Below, one piece after another: positions 34,926 through 48,343 of a stretch of 64,000 nucleotides of DNA. The position numbers were made by a program, and so were the translations under genes. Location of the stretch: contig JACSVZ010000004.1 of NCBI GenBank assembly GCA_014706295.1, positions 89,039,047 through 89,103,046 on the forward strand, read 5' to 3'. The notes beneath the pieces were generated by a model that did not search any database, was not told where the DNA came from, and saw only the letters and a list, made by a program, of their open reading frames with translations. How positions within the stretch are numbered: position 1 is the stretch's first letter; each line of letters begins with the position of its first letter. The DNA is from Lycocorax pyrrhopterus obiensis (Eukaryota > Chordata > Aves > Passeriformes > Paradisaeidae).

Positions 34926-37900
34926 CACTTTAATGTCATGTCAGCATTAAAGAGCTGATGGAAGAATGCTTTTAGGATGAGTTAAGCTTATTTTCAGAGA
35001 ACAGCTGTGGACCTCTGACCTCTACTGCTACAATGCCAATGGTAGGTGAGGTTTTCTATAAGGAAGCACTAGTGCCATGCATGGTGTGGCATAGCAGAGT
35101 CTGCCTTTTCTAGGGACTGAGATTCTAGTAAAGTTTAATGGGCAGATATGGTATTTTGCTTCTAAGGATTCTTGTTTTGCATTTGTTCTCAGGACTCAAA
35201 CTGTTCATGATTCACAATTGAAGTGATCAGAAGTGACTGCTGATGTAAGACGGTTTTGGTTGGTGTTTTTTTTTTTTTTTTTCAGTGGGAGTTAAGGTCA
35301 TTGGATAACCTAACATAATTCTACAACTAGAAAGTATAAAATAATTCTAGTCTATTTTAAAAAATAACTGCTTATGAAGACTTCTATTAGTTGTTACCAT
35401 CAGTGAGTATTGTAATGGCTTGCCATGAGTCATTCAGGTGAAAATGATTTATACTGTCCCATGTTCCTCATTTATTAAAACAATCATAATACATTACAGT
35501 TTATTGCTCCTGTTTTGATTTATTTTCTTGTAGCCAAAATAAAATATTTCTCATTTTATACTTACTTTTTAAAATGCTTTTGTGTGAGATAAAGGTGTAT
35601 AAGAAGGGATTTATCATGAACAGTTATGAAAGAAACAGAAATTTCTACTTAGAATGGTCTAAAAAAGGGCAAAGAAACTTTGAGAACAGTAAAAATGTAT
35701 TCCATCCCTCATAATGCTCCTTGAGTCCTCATCAGTTTTGCCATATATTCTTGTTGTCAGATACCAGGACCCCATTATATTAGGCCTGTACCATGACTTG
35801 AGTACACACCTCTCTCTTTGTCCCTGTCTGTTCCAAAGACCTTAAACCAGGATCCCCACCAGCTGTAGAAGACTGCAAAAGAAGTGCTCTAATCTGTGAG
35901 TCCGGAGCCAGGGAAGAAGCCTAAATCTGGAAAATACTTGACTTAAGACCCAACGTAAATAAGTTAGCTTCTGATACAGGATAGAGGGGTGTTTGGTAAT
36001 ACTCAGTTCAGAAATACTTAGTCTTCTCATTAATTCTAGAAGAAAAGTCTGAAGGAACTTCTTTTCTGAGCAGGAAAACTGATACAGGATGTTTTGTCTT
36101 CCGAGAGCAGCTGTTACCACTTCTGTTGACTGCCATCCTTGACACTTCTGTGTCAATACTCCAGAACTGGCCCCAGTGCCATAGGAAAAAGACTTACTCT
36201 CCTGAGGAAATTATGCAATAATCAATGAGACTACTCATTGTACAGACCACATTTATTAACTGGGTTATTTTAACTGTGGTAAAGCTGTGAACGTATTTGA
36301 AGGATAAAACAACCTGCATCAGTTTGCCAAGGAATAAAAACTTAGTTATGAAGAGCAGAAAAGGAAAGGGAAAGGTTATGTAAGAAAGTAATATGCACAG
36401 ACACACTACTGGAAAAAGCCAATAGTATAATAAACTGGAAAGCCAAGATACTACCTGATTATGGACAGAGGTCCTACAAGAGGATGAGCAGTTAAGAGCA
36501 CAGATATTATCTGGATTGAATGATTAGTTGTAAACCCAGTTTGTTGGGCTGTGTGACAAGATAAGGATAAGATTAACATTAATAATTTGACATTTGTGAT
36601 ACATTGGTGCTTGATCAGGAGGCATTTTCTGAAAGGGATCTAAAATTTGTTGATTCTGGGGTTTGATACTATATTTTAATTAATTCCCATGCTTCAGGGC
36701 CTTTGGTCCTCACCTGCTGACACCAGAACACTTTGTTCCTGTGGCTTAATCTTTTTCCTGAGCTTTTTCGTTTGGCTGGCTGGTTTGGTTTGATATTGTT
36801 TTCCTCTTATTTTTCTCTGCTTGAAGCCCTGGAGATTATTGACAAATGAAAATGGGATGTATGGTGCTTCTAGTGTTGTTGCAAAGCCTGTCAAGTGCTC
36901 AGCTATCTTCTGTGCTCAAGAAAGGAGAGCTAGCGGTGGATGGGATGAACAGAAACTGGGAATACTGAAATTGTTAGCCTTTTCCTGCAACATGTCATCT
37001 TTCCTTTCCATCATGAAGAAATACTAGCTAAAGATATTCCTTTAGGACTTTAGCCCTTAAATGGACATACCTGAACTTTTCTTCTTTCACCCTATGGCCT
37101 ACAACTTTTTCTGTCACTACTGATGTTTGGTGAGACTTCCTCTTGATCACAGGAATTGCTCTGTTCACTGTTCCAGGTTAAAGGCCGTTGCGCTGATACT
37201 CAAAATTGCAGACACCTAAAACCTTTCCTGAAGACCCTACTGATTATTTTTTCTGCTCAGATAAAGTTGACCTAGGGTTTTTTTGGGTCATAGATGCTGT
37301 GACTGTGGTAATAGGGGATGCCGGACCTTTTATAGCCCTGTGGGAAGACAAAGAGTGTCCGAACAGTTCTTTGAGAGATTTTTAAGAAGTTCTTGATTCA
37401 AACAGTCCACAGCGCAATACTCCGGGATTGAATCTATCACCACCAAGCAGTTTAAGTTCTTAGTGATGAGCTGAAATTGAATCATTATCGCCAATCATTT
37501 CTGTGGTGTGTCTGAGATATGGCAATTTGATTGTATTGAGTGGTTCACACAGGAATTAAATTCCAGCATAAAGTTGCTGGCTTAAGCCGGAAATCTTTTA
37601 TTTATTTGCTAGGTCACTACTACTATATGTGCAACTATTTTGCAAGAAGATTTATCCAGTGAAAATTTCTCAGACTGAAAACTGCATTTTCTGCCTAATG
37701 GGTTCTAAATTATACATAAACTGTGCAATTTTCAGATGCGATGCAAATTCTTCTATCACAACGTCTTGTAATATGGAGTCTGTTTCCATTAAAGTGACAA
37801 TTCTGTGCAGATGGACTACAATACCTTCCGTTTCAAAAACATCCACTTGTAGTGCTATCACATATTAGCTAAATTTTTTTAAATATTTCTGCTTGTCTTT

Positions 37901-40900
37901 ATCTTGACTAACAGCAAGACACACTGTTAGAAAAGAGTGGACTCTTCTATCGAAAACAGCATTTGATTCTGAGTTTTATACAAAAAAATGAAACACCAAA
38001 TATATGAAGATCTTACCATTCAATTTCATGAATTTATGCATTGCCTGATTTTTGTTGTTATTTTATAACCCAGTAATTTGTTTACATAACTATGCCAGCA
38101 TGTGGCACCATGGGCAGGTATCTCCCTCTTCCATGTTGGTACAAATGCAGAAATACTGCTGGCAGCTATTGGCATTATCCCCCATTAAAGGATAAGGGAG
38201 ATAGGCATTTCAGCTCAGATTTCAATTAAGTCTTGAAAAACCAAACAACAATGACAACAACAACAACAAACCCCTATGTTATTAAATTTTAGAGAAATTA
38301 TCACTGAAAATTATGCTTTTTTTTTTTCCAGAGGTAATTATGACAGGCTCAGTAATCTGCTCCATTGGCAGATCACTGAACCGGTTCCACTGTAAGAAGT
38401 GATAATTAGGGGACTGGTTCTTTATTAGTACAAGTTTACATGGAAAAACATACCTGGTCATGGAGAAGTGTAAATTACTTCTGTGAGCACCAGTCTCAGA
38501 AATAAAAGCTTTGTTTAGGGGGAAAAAAACCCCCAAAAACCAACAACAACAAAAAAAAACCCCAAACCAAACAAAATTAAAGATTTTGATTTGGCCTCAG
38601 AATTGTATGTCTTTAACCCTGTCATGGCAAGCAGCACCCACATATTGTGTTATGGTGACATCCACAAGCAACATCAAATAGTTTTGCTCTTTCTTTCCCT
38701 ACTGTACACTCTGTAAATAAATTGGGACTTGGCAAACAAACAGTTTTTCCAGGGACTTCTTAGATACTCTTTTATCTGTGCTATTCTGTTCTCAAATACA
38801 AAGCTAAATGGAATTGTCGTGAAGCTGATACCACTCCTGGTATTTAATTCAAGAAGTAATTCAGTATTGTTACAGCAAAAACTGGGATCTAGAGGGTGCC
38901 TTGCTCTCTTTGTGTAGGACAGAACTGGTTATGGATGTCTGCTGTGAGAATCAGCTGTGCAAAGGCTTAGGGAGGCAGCAATCTACTCTCTTTTTGCACA
39001 TCACCCAAAAAAGGACTCCTAAAAGGCTAAAAAGAGAAAATGTAGTTAAAAGTCACTCTTTTCCCCCCAGTTGTAAACTGTGTTTTGAAAACTGGTGCTA
39101 ATTTCAGCATACTTTTTTCTCTGTGCTGATTCAGAGCACTGTGTACTGTTTTACCTATCCCTGGGCAAGTTGAATTCAGAAGAACCTGGTGAATTTTTAA
39201 AAGCATCTTGGCACTGGAACCCCTGGGGATCTGTGTTCCTTGGCAGATATCAGTCTTTAAATCATATTTTATCAAGCAAGCAAGTATGATTTTAAAATGG
39301 CTTTCTATTATGCTATTACTTTAATGAAATCTGAACTAAATGCAGCAGTTCAAAGCTGGAGGGAAGTGATGAAAAAGGAGTACACAGTGTAAACATCTAC
39401 AACACATTATTAATGTGGCATTTTTTCTGATATTATGGTTCATTTCACATTACAGCCGTATCAGGTTTTTGTTGGGGTTTTTTTAATTTTTTTTATTTTT
39501 ATCTTCCTTTGATGCTAATTTGATGCTGACACTTCGCTTTTGTATGCTTACCCATCTATTCTTGTTTGTATTTACAGCAATTCTTCACTACTTTTATTCT
39601 TAGGCATTTGCATCTGTTATTAATAGCAGATGGGATAGAGAGGAACATGACCGCATGATTCAGCAGCAGTCATGTCTGTTTAATCAGTAGCATCTGACAC
39701 AGCATGCATTTACTGCATGATTGCACTGTCATGTTTGACACAAATGATGGATCACTGCTTCAGATAAGTTTTCAGTACTTGCTCATTGTAAACACTACTA
39801 AATTGTACTTTTCTTATATCCATTCATCAGAAATTTCTGATCATAATTGCAATTCAGCCAGTGCCATTTTGGTTCTAAAACAGTCTAAATATTGATTACT
39901 TTATAGTCCATTCCTCCTAGGATGGCTGATGTATCAGTTTTAGTTTGTAAATGAACATCTCTTACTGTTGCAAACTCAAATGAATTTGAAACCTAAAGAA
40001 GGCATTGTTGCTGACTGATATAGTTCTATGATATTTTCCCTTACAGTAGATATGCCCATTTAATGATCAATGATTACTAAAAATTGTTTTACTTGAATAA
40101 ATACATATTTTCTGTTCCCCCGATTTGTCAGATGCACGAGATTGTATTTATCTGAGGTGTTTGAATTTCAGAAATGTTTATCATTCTTCTTTTATATTTG
40201 TCCTCTTCATTGAAATATAAAATACTTCAAAGCAGTTTGATTTCTTCCTTTTCAAGTGTACTTAAATATAGCAAAAAGAAATCTCATGAACTTTGAAGGC
40301 TATGTCTATACCATGAAATAAATCAGGCAGGAGTGTATCTTAGGGTCCTGAGGACACATGGTGTGACATGGCTCCCATGATGCACAGCTAGACAGTGATC
40401 CCCCCCCCCAGCAGGGAGGATTTGCACACAAGCACCTGCTGGGAGATTCTTTCACTGTCCACTCAGCTGTGTCCAGGAAGATGTATCTATACTAAGAGGT
40501 TAAAAGGTGATGCTGCTGGGGCAGTGGAGCTTGGTCACATTAGATCTTAATTGACTGCATTGGTCCCTGGCATAGCTCTGTCACAGCACTCTCACGGACA
40601 ATGCCAAAGCACATTCTGGAAAATCCCCCACACTGGGACCTGCTCCTGTCCTGGAGCCAAGGGAAATGTGCAGCCTTGTTATGTATGGACTGCAGAGAGC
40701 AGACTCCAGGGCCAGATTGCTTCAGTTCCTGGTGCAGTACCAGGGCCCAAACCCTAGCAAAGAGCACGTACACAGCTCAGCAATGCAGGTGTGTCTGTTA
40801 GTGCCTGAGCCAGTGCAATACACAAAAACTGCACAAGCAATTAACAGAGATTCCTGCTGTGTATGATTGTAAAGGAAATGCAATGGAAAATTAATGTGCT

Positions 40901-41055
40901 ATTTAAGATGCTGAAAAGATGATTAATTTAGTTCTTTCAGATGTAAACCCAAGAAACTCAGATACAGTCTCTTAAGACATGCATATACTTGAAGTTTTAA
41001 TTATTTCAACACTGTTCATTTGAAGTCTTATGTTAATATTATTATTTATAGTGGG
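34926..41055. other. Non-coding AT-rich stretch
   Basis: No confident gene in 6.1 kb. A 17-base T run lies at about 35266-35282, a CAA microsatellite at 38254-38269, an A/C-rich tract at 38519-38577, and a C run near 40401. An exon-like, cysteine-bearing plus-strand frame with a good splice acceptor is at 37612-37867 (see findings). Overlapping 66-77-codon frames at 40.54-40.87 kb lie in a mildly GC-rich patch and are probably chance. Confidence 0.5.
38519..38577. repeat. A/C-rich low-complexity tract
   Basis: About 60 bases of A and C with CCAACAACAACAAAAA and CCAAACCAAAC units, including runs of A up to nine. It has the same type of strand-biased composition as 48-152. Confidence 0.75.
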
Positions 41056-41207
41056 GAAATGTATGATGGAACAGTTGGTTAGAGCCTGATGCTAATAACA
41101 TCAAGGTTGTGGGTTCAATCCCCATATGAGCCATTTACTTAAGAGTTGGACTTGATGCTTTTGGGTTCCTTCTAAATCCAGATATTCTTTGAATCTGTGA
41201 ATCATGT
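41056..41207 (+). mobile_element. tRNA-Ile-derived SINE with CR1-like tail
   Basis: The 5' half is a decayed tRNA-Ile copy: CAGTTGGTTAGAGC (D arm), GCTAATAAC with anticodon AAT at 41094-41096, and a near-intact RNA polymerase III B box GGTTCAATCCC at 41112-41122, closing with GAGCCA. The 3' half (about 41135-41207) reads like a CR1 3' end: GACTTGATG, GGGTTCCTTCTAA, and a terminal TTTGAATCTGTGAATC related to the CR1 8-bp units. This head-tail combination is that of the songbird SINE known as TguSINE1, which is mobilised by CR1 enzymes. The tRNA stems are mismatched and the tail is fused, so it is not a tRNA gene. Confidence 0.88.
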
Positions 41208-43389
41208 CAGATATGCTGGACAGAATCTGGAGATAGGAACACCTCAGTTTTCTTTAAAAGTGGTGACTGAAAAACAATATTTAGCTTCTTAACTCAGAAG
41301 TTCTGTTTATTACAAGGAAATTAAAATCAAATAACCAGATATGTGGGGTGAAGCAAATGGAAATGAAAGAGGTGAAATCAACTTCTTTCTTTCACTCTCT
41401 TTCCGTCTTTCCTCAGGAGTTCTCAGTTCCCACTCGTCCTGCAGATAATATCTGCTTGTTACCTCCCAATCTTTTTCTGCTCCCCAGAACCTGCTTCCAG
41501 TTGAGCGTGGTATTTTCGTGAGAATACTTCAGAAATTTCCTCATGCAACAGCTTACTGAATAGCCACAGACTTCTGAAACCACAAGCAAACAAATGAAAC
41601 GTGTTGTCTGTCACAAATCATTTACCAGGGGATAACTAGTTAACTTTGCAGAGGAGCACATACATTGTTATACTAAATATCTCAGAGTTTTTTCATACAT
41701 CAAAATATTAATGATAGATGTGCAGGAGCAGAAATAGCTGCTGCTCCAAAACTGTGAACCCCTGCCTTCCCTCCCCCCAGGCCTTGCTCCTCCTCAGACA
41801 CAGGTGAGTCAGAGGGTAAAAAACATTTTAAATCTGCATAAGGAAGGACATGATAAATAGGAAAGAAGGAAGTCTAAAGCAAAATTTCATATATGGGGAC
41901 TTGGATCAGGTGATAAGGACAAACCTGAGCACTGTCCCTTCTTTTGTTTATTGAAGGTGAACTGGTGGTCTTGTAGGGAACCAGAGAAGAATTAGTGATG
42001 GTGTTGGGCTGATTCTATTGAGGCTTTTAGGCTTTGATAGCAAGAAAAGGTTAAAAGTGACAGTAGCATTATTGTGCCATAATTGATCATGATGTGTGCA
42101 ATAGGTACTGGCAGACACCTTTTGAAAACAGTTTATTATTTCAATAATACTTCTCTTACTGCAGTTTGTGCATTTTTTAAGTGTATGATTTATTGAAGTC
42201 TCCATTAGAGCTGAAGAGCTTTGTGCAGCTGATGGAAGCAATCGTCAGATATTTCAATAACTAGCTTCAGGCAAGCAAAATGTGTGATTCCTGGAAATTC
42301 TTTTTTATGAAGGGACATTTTGTACTGCACTTCTTTCCTACTCTTGGCTCAAGTGTTTTATATCATTTTGCCCTGAGTGAATATATTAATTTAACTATAG
42401 CAGGTGCACTAATGTCATCGCACCTTATGGCAGGATATGGCATACCCCAAGGGTGAGGAAAGGTTAGAATTGATTGATCTCCCCTGACCTTTGTGCAAAA
42501 TAAAGGAATTCTGCAGCTATACAAATCTTAGAGCTACTTCAAGCCATAGAAATTACTAATAGAACATAGCAAATAATTATTAGCAAAATTTGCTGTGTAT
42601 TTTTCCCTATCTTTGGCTATGATTAAGCATAGTAATAAGAGAAACTTAAAACAAATAATTTATGTGCTAGTTAAATTATTTTTATATTTAAAGTATATGC
42701 AGCAGGATAAAGTACATATAGTAGGATGACTGTCCAGAGACTGTGTTTGTAGAAGAGATAGTTACTGGCTTAAGATGGACACCTAGGGCTTATCTCAGTA
42801 CCAGTGAATTAAATGGTGCAGAGACCTCAGCACTGAGTCTTGATTGTACAGTTAGAGGGATACAATGGTCCCATGTGTGATTTCTGTCTCCAGTCAAATA
42901 ATTCCTGGCACAGTTCAAAAGAGCACTTCAGAGGCAATTTGGAGATTATCATCTTCTTTTGTATTGTGCTACTTAGCTTAAGGGCCATAAAAAGTAAGCT
43001 CTGGCATGATTACTTTACTTGTATGTATAGCCCTTGTAGTATTGGAAAGCACTTAGCTAATTATTAATATTCTCCCATGCTTTCTGATTAGTATTATAAT
43101 AAAACTTATTAGAGAATGAAGAATTAAAATAATGTATAAACTATATGAAGGACCTAATAAATCTGAAAGAAAGGTCTTAGGTGAGCAGCCATTAGAAGTG
43201 TAAAATACAATGTCTAAGAAATGGATGTTGCTGTCTCTAACAACTTATGGGTTAAAGTGTTTTCAGTGCTTCACAAAAGAAACTCATGCTCTAGCTCTTG
43301 CATTCTAGGTCTTACATTTATAAACAGATACTAAAACTTATGTCCAGTATGTCAGAGCATGTGGAAGATGAGTATCTGCTTCACTGAGC
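41208..43389. other. Non-coding AT-rich stretch
   Basis: No gene or repeat recognised. Frames up to 97 codons (41948-42241, -) show no familiar motif. Confidence 0.6.
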
Positions 43390-44640
43390 TTATATGATCA
43401 AGGATTGTTTTGATGCTGAAGGGGAACTGGTAAACAGGAGCACAGAGCCTGCACCTGCGGAGACATGGGAAGCGGTGCCAAAGACCAAAAGTCTTGAGCT
43501 ACTAATTGAAGTGCCATCAAAAAAATATGCAGACAGAGCTTTGGAGAGGGCCACCTGGATTTTGTGACTGATAAGAAGAGGAAAACAAGGAATGTGAGGC
43601 TTTGGAATATTCACAGGAGGCTCGAGTGACTATGTAATGTTTACAAGGGATGTTTAGGGGAAGGGAATTGGGGAGATGCAAAGCTGGAGCAGGTGGAGGG
43701 GGGTATGAAAGAGATGATCTTATGTAAAATAGGGCTGGACAGTGCACTTGTGTGACTGAGCCCTCCGCCAGATCACCACAGGCTGTCCTGCCTTATTTAA
43801 AGACTCATAACTCTCTCTCTGCATGATCTCATTCTCCAACCTGTGTGTGTGATTACCAGCTGCTGCGTGGACTGTCATGAGTGCAGTGGGTGCCAGCTAT
43901 CGGAGTCAGACTGGGGTGTAGGAGCCCTGTACTACAGTGGGAGCAACTGGGGGGCTGGGGGTCTTCCAGCTGCTGTGGGGGGAGAGAAGTGTGTGTCCTG
44001 AAAACCAGCTACTAGAGGGACTAGAACAAGCAAGGGACTCAGCACTGATGGCTTGAGTGGGACCATGGGTCACAGCCTGGGTACCTGGTGCTAGCTGCAG
44101 GGACAGTGAGTGTCTGTATTACCCTCAATACAGGTGGTCATGGATATTTGCCAGAAAACTCCAAGCTGAACTCACCAGCAGCTAGGAGGAGGACCCAGAT
44201 TTGGGGAGGGGTGTCAGGTGGATGGAAGGTCTGTGCAGATATTTGAGGGTAGCTGCAGTGTAGAATGCCTGTGGGACAGGTGTGTATCTGCTGGCAGTGA
44301 CCACAGGGATGGCCAGCTGGTGAGCTGGGGACACGTGGGGTGGGAGAGTGTTGTGTGTACACCCACATGAGTGACTTCCTGTGTCTGCCAGCCCAAGAGG
44401 AGGAGGGGATGGGGCTGTCTGTGTTTCTGTGAGTCCTGGAAGCATTAGGCTGCGCTGTGGGTGCCTTGCTTCTCTGTGGCAGGCCCTGGTTGGGGTTTTT
44501 TTGCTTATGCTTGGGGAATATGCACTTGGCTTTGCTGCTGGTTGAACCTGCAAATGGGAAAGCAGCAGCTGCGTCCATTGGTCCAGTCAAGAGGAACTCC
44601 CAGGTCATGGAGCTGTTGGAGGCAGAAGCAACTTACAGCA
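43390..44640. other. G-rich block, possible degenerate LTR/ERV-like repeat
   Basis: About 1.25 kb that stands out for high G on the plus strand and higher GC than its surroundings. The segment at 43794-43860 (TTATTTAAAGACTCATAACT followed by CTCTCTCTGC and AACCTGTGTGTG) reads like the promoter-to-leader part of an avian LTR, and the G-rich remainder like a retroviral leader or internal region. I found no matching second LTR, target duplication or primer site, so class and limits are open. Several overlapping minus-strand frames of up to 156 codons (44138-44608) are proline/serine/threonine-rich, as expected from the antisense of G-rich DNA. Confidence 0.35.
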
Positions 44641-47600
44641 TCCATTAACACCAAATGTTTCATGTACTATAAAAGAGGACGGGAAAAAAAAGTTCAGTCA
44701 TTCTGGTTAAAACAGCTCTTTGAAAATGGGAAGGTTAGAAAGTATCTGTTTCTGTTCACTGCTTTGATTAAAGCCACAGAGTCCAATCGGTAACCAGGAA
44801 ATAGATTTCATTTTTTGGAGTGACTGAAGACCTTGATTTTTTGTAAAAATCATGAAATTAAGCTATACTGAATTCTAAAAGGTCTGCTGTGTTCTGAAGA
44901 GCATTCAGAAATAGTGTAAGCTTTTACAAGCTTGGTTTTGTTTGTTTGTTTGTTTTAAAGGTCCAAACACGTAATTACTCTGGTGTTATTCTGTAATAAA
45001 ATAAAATGAGTTAAATCTTGAAAATGTAAACATTAAGATAATCTGTATGCTGGCCAAGATTGTGTCACAGCCTCCTGAAGAGTTGACACTTTGAGCAGTT
45101 GAACTTTTCGGTGTCAGTCATCTGTTCAGCAAAGAATGCCACTGCATGACTGACGGTTCTCATATCAGCACGGGGTTGACCGTGCAGCTCTTTAAACATG
45201 TTGTGACAGAAACAATCTGAGCCATCTTCAGCGGGGTTAGCACATTAAATTACCAATGTCAAGCCTCAACAGTGCCTACTGAAGAAAGTATAATGCTCTT
45301 GTATGACCCTCATATTGAGGGAGAAAATAAAGAAATATGTCTTTGCTCCTGCTGTTCTCGTGGTGATAAGCAATTAGAAATTTGTGAATATACAATCAAG
45401 AGAAGGATCTTTTTATCTCAGAAGCATAAACTTCAATATTAAAATATACTGGTGCTTCACTAAGTAAGTGAAACACTTAAATTTTATCAAGTGCTATTGA
45501 TGTAAAACTTCTTAAAGAGGTGCAGTGTACTTATTTAGACCTCTTGCTATTAAACAGATGTGCTGTCTCTGTGATTTGATTTGTAGAGAGATAGTCTCCT
45601 GACAGTAAAGAACAGGCTACAGCAATGAAACTGAAGGTTAAACTGGCTTCACGAGAGATTCAGGAGAGACTCATACACATGAGACAAGATCTGAGACTAC
45701 AGGAGTAAAATTAGTTAAACTTGTGAATTTCTCCAAGTGTTATTGATATCTTACCTAAATCAGTTTCCTTAGGGGGAAAAAAAAAAAGATGAAGAAATGG
45801 TGGAATGGACAGACCATAATCCCAAACAAATCAGAGACAAATTCCTAAGGAGAGGAAATGCAAGAGTTTGACTAATTTGCAATCCAAAAAGAGCCATGTG
45901 GATTTGGGATTCTGGGGGGTACAGTAGCTAAAGAAGGTGCCCTGAGATGAAAGTGCATTTGTCTGTGGAGATATTGTGAAGCTTCTGAAAACATTTGCCT
46001 GAGATGGGCTTCCTTTTGATTAGAGCTAGATCCTCTGGAGGAGTCATGAGTACAAATTAGGGTTTGGGTCGTGTTGTAGAAAAATTTTTGGATCCTAAAT
46101 TCCAGACAGAGTATGAGAAAAAGTGAACACCTATGTATGAAAATTAAGCCAAATGCTGTTGGGATACAGAGCTACAATAGCCCCCTGAGAAAGCACAGCA
46201 TATATTTAACACTTTTAAAGAGGATTGAGACAAATGAGTTCAGCAGAGATGCAGAATCTTCTCCTGAATGATGAAATATTTTCTTTCTAAAATGTGATCA
46301 AGACTTGCTCTTTTATTTCAAATGGAAGTGACTTCACCTGTGTTGTTCTACTACCCTGAAGAATATAATATTTAGTGTAATTCACTCCTTGGTACGTGTG
46401 TCTTAACCCGTTCGGACTGTTCTTCTCAATTAACTGTTAGCCATCTCTGTTGTGTCTGAAGCTGTGTTGGTCTTGCCTTAAAAATTAATTTAAAACCAAC
46501 CAAAAAGTGTAGAGGAGACTGCAAAAGTAGGTAAGCTTTAGAGCCATGGTTCTGGTGCTCTCTCTTTTCTTCCTGTACTACTTCTGTATTCACTTCTGCC
46601 ACATGACAGTGATTTGGCAGGAAGAGCTGCAATTATCTTTATCCCAATAAAGGCTAAATTACTAAGGCAGTAAAACTGAATTCACTCCATCTCAAGAGGG
46701 GCTTTAAATTAGGAGACTTGACTTCCTGGAAGAGTCTTTCTTTGGATAAGTGAAATTCTGTAGTTTTGGAATTCCTTTTTCTTTTCAAGCCTTTTATTAA
46801 AAAAATAAAGTAAAATACACATTTTGTTTGTAGCCCAGTTGCACTATGACATTGTTAGAGCATTCTTGTCAACTCATCCAAAGGCATAAGTATAGAAACA
46901 GCTCCTTCTGCATTAGGTGGTGCAAGTGAAGGAGAAAGATTACAGGCTGCTTATACGGGGCAATTGTGTAAGTATATGGATGTATGACTTTAATAGCTTT
47001 AGCAGGACTTTAAAATCAATCACAGAGGTAACTAGTGAATTTTATCTTTAGAAAAGAAGTTTTTTCACAAGGTATTTTTTCTTTTCCTGATCGTTGGCAC
47101 TGTCTTAATCCTGTTCCAAAGCAGCCAGGAAACTACAGTGCTCAATCCAAGCAATGTTCTTTCTCATGACAGAGTAGAGTAGTAATAACACCTGTGTCTG
47201 ATGTAAAACTGTGCCATCAAACAAGCAGTATTCCTTTGCAGAACAGTCCTGGTTTTGTTAAAGGTTTGTGCTAAGAATTGTTGCAGGAGAACCTCCAGCT
47301 ATCTCTATAGCTGCACTTCTCTTTTCAGCTAGGTTCAGTGCAAACAATAGAAATAAGAGTCTGAACTTATCCTTCTCTGCTTGAGAATGTTATAAAATGC
47401 AGGAGTAGTTGCAGAGAAGAAAAGGGAGTTGTAGCTGCAAGCTGGTGCTTCTAAGAAAAGGATGCTTTCATTTCAAGCGCAATTCACACTGTACAAATAG
47501 CAGGGTTATACTTTGAACTTAAGAAACTGCATTGGTAAGGAAAACAATTTTTAAATTTTTATTTAATGACTAAACAGTAAGTTTTACATTGCTTGCATGT

Positions 47601-48338
47601 TCATAAAATTTACATTTGAACCTCTTATAGTACCAGAATTTTCAATATTTCCCTGTATAAATATACTGCGATGTAAAGGAAATTGTCATGTAGCGGAATT
47701 TTATAAATAAAAGAAGGTAGTTAAAACGAAATATTTAATAACATCAAGCCAAGGCAATGGTCATTCATCCTTTATGCATTTCCTGCTGCTAACGTTGGGG
47801 GAATAAGGTGAATATATGGGTATAAAAGATTTTTCTCAAATCTTGTGTAAGATTTCAACTGTGAAAGGCTCTTATTTATTAAAAATTCTTTAATTGTACC
47901 TATGACTGTTGTTGCAACTAGCCCTCTAGTAACCCCAGAAGGATATAATTTAGCTAGACACCTTGTAGAAACTGATTGCCTTTTCCAAAAGCATGTGTAA
48001 TTACACATAGACTTCTCTTTTTGATCATAGCCTGTTCCTTCCATGTAATTACTTAGGATCTAGCCTCAGTTTTGTTATTTTTTTCTTAGTGAGAGAGATC
48101 CTTTAGTATTTGTCTGTTTGTTACTGGGTTTATTGCAATTGTTAGGGAGGTTTTAGGTGGTTATCTGAGAGATCAAAAGCAGTGTAATACAATGCGCTGA
48201 CCAAAAATGGCACGACAAGAAATCTGTTTTGTTACATTGTGTCATGGGGAAATTTATTGTCAAAAAAAAAGTATCTCTGCTTGGGCCAGCTCCATTTTTC
48301 TGGTTGACAGAATGAGTCAGAGCTACCTTCATACATGA
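44641..48338. other. Non-coding AT-rich stretch
   Basis: No gene recognised. A short TTTG run lies at about 44937-44956. The part at about 45040-45370 is repeat-free and has the look of conserved non-coding DNA. Frames of 68-113 codons here show no motif. Confidence 0.55.
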
Positions 48339-48343
48339 CACCT

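Noticed and set aside
41056..41140. Possible functional tRNA-Ile gene
   Set aside because: Stems are mismatched, the head is fused to a CR1-like tail, and the whole fits a SINE.
44138..44608. 156-codon minus-strand frame with overlapping shorter frames
   Set aside because: Antisense of G-rich DNA; Pro/Ser/Thr-rich composition and several overlapping frames indicate a shortage of stop codons, not a gene.
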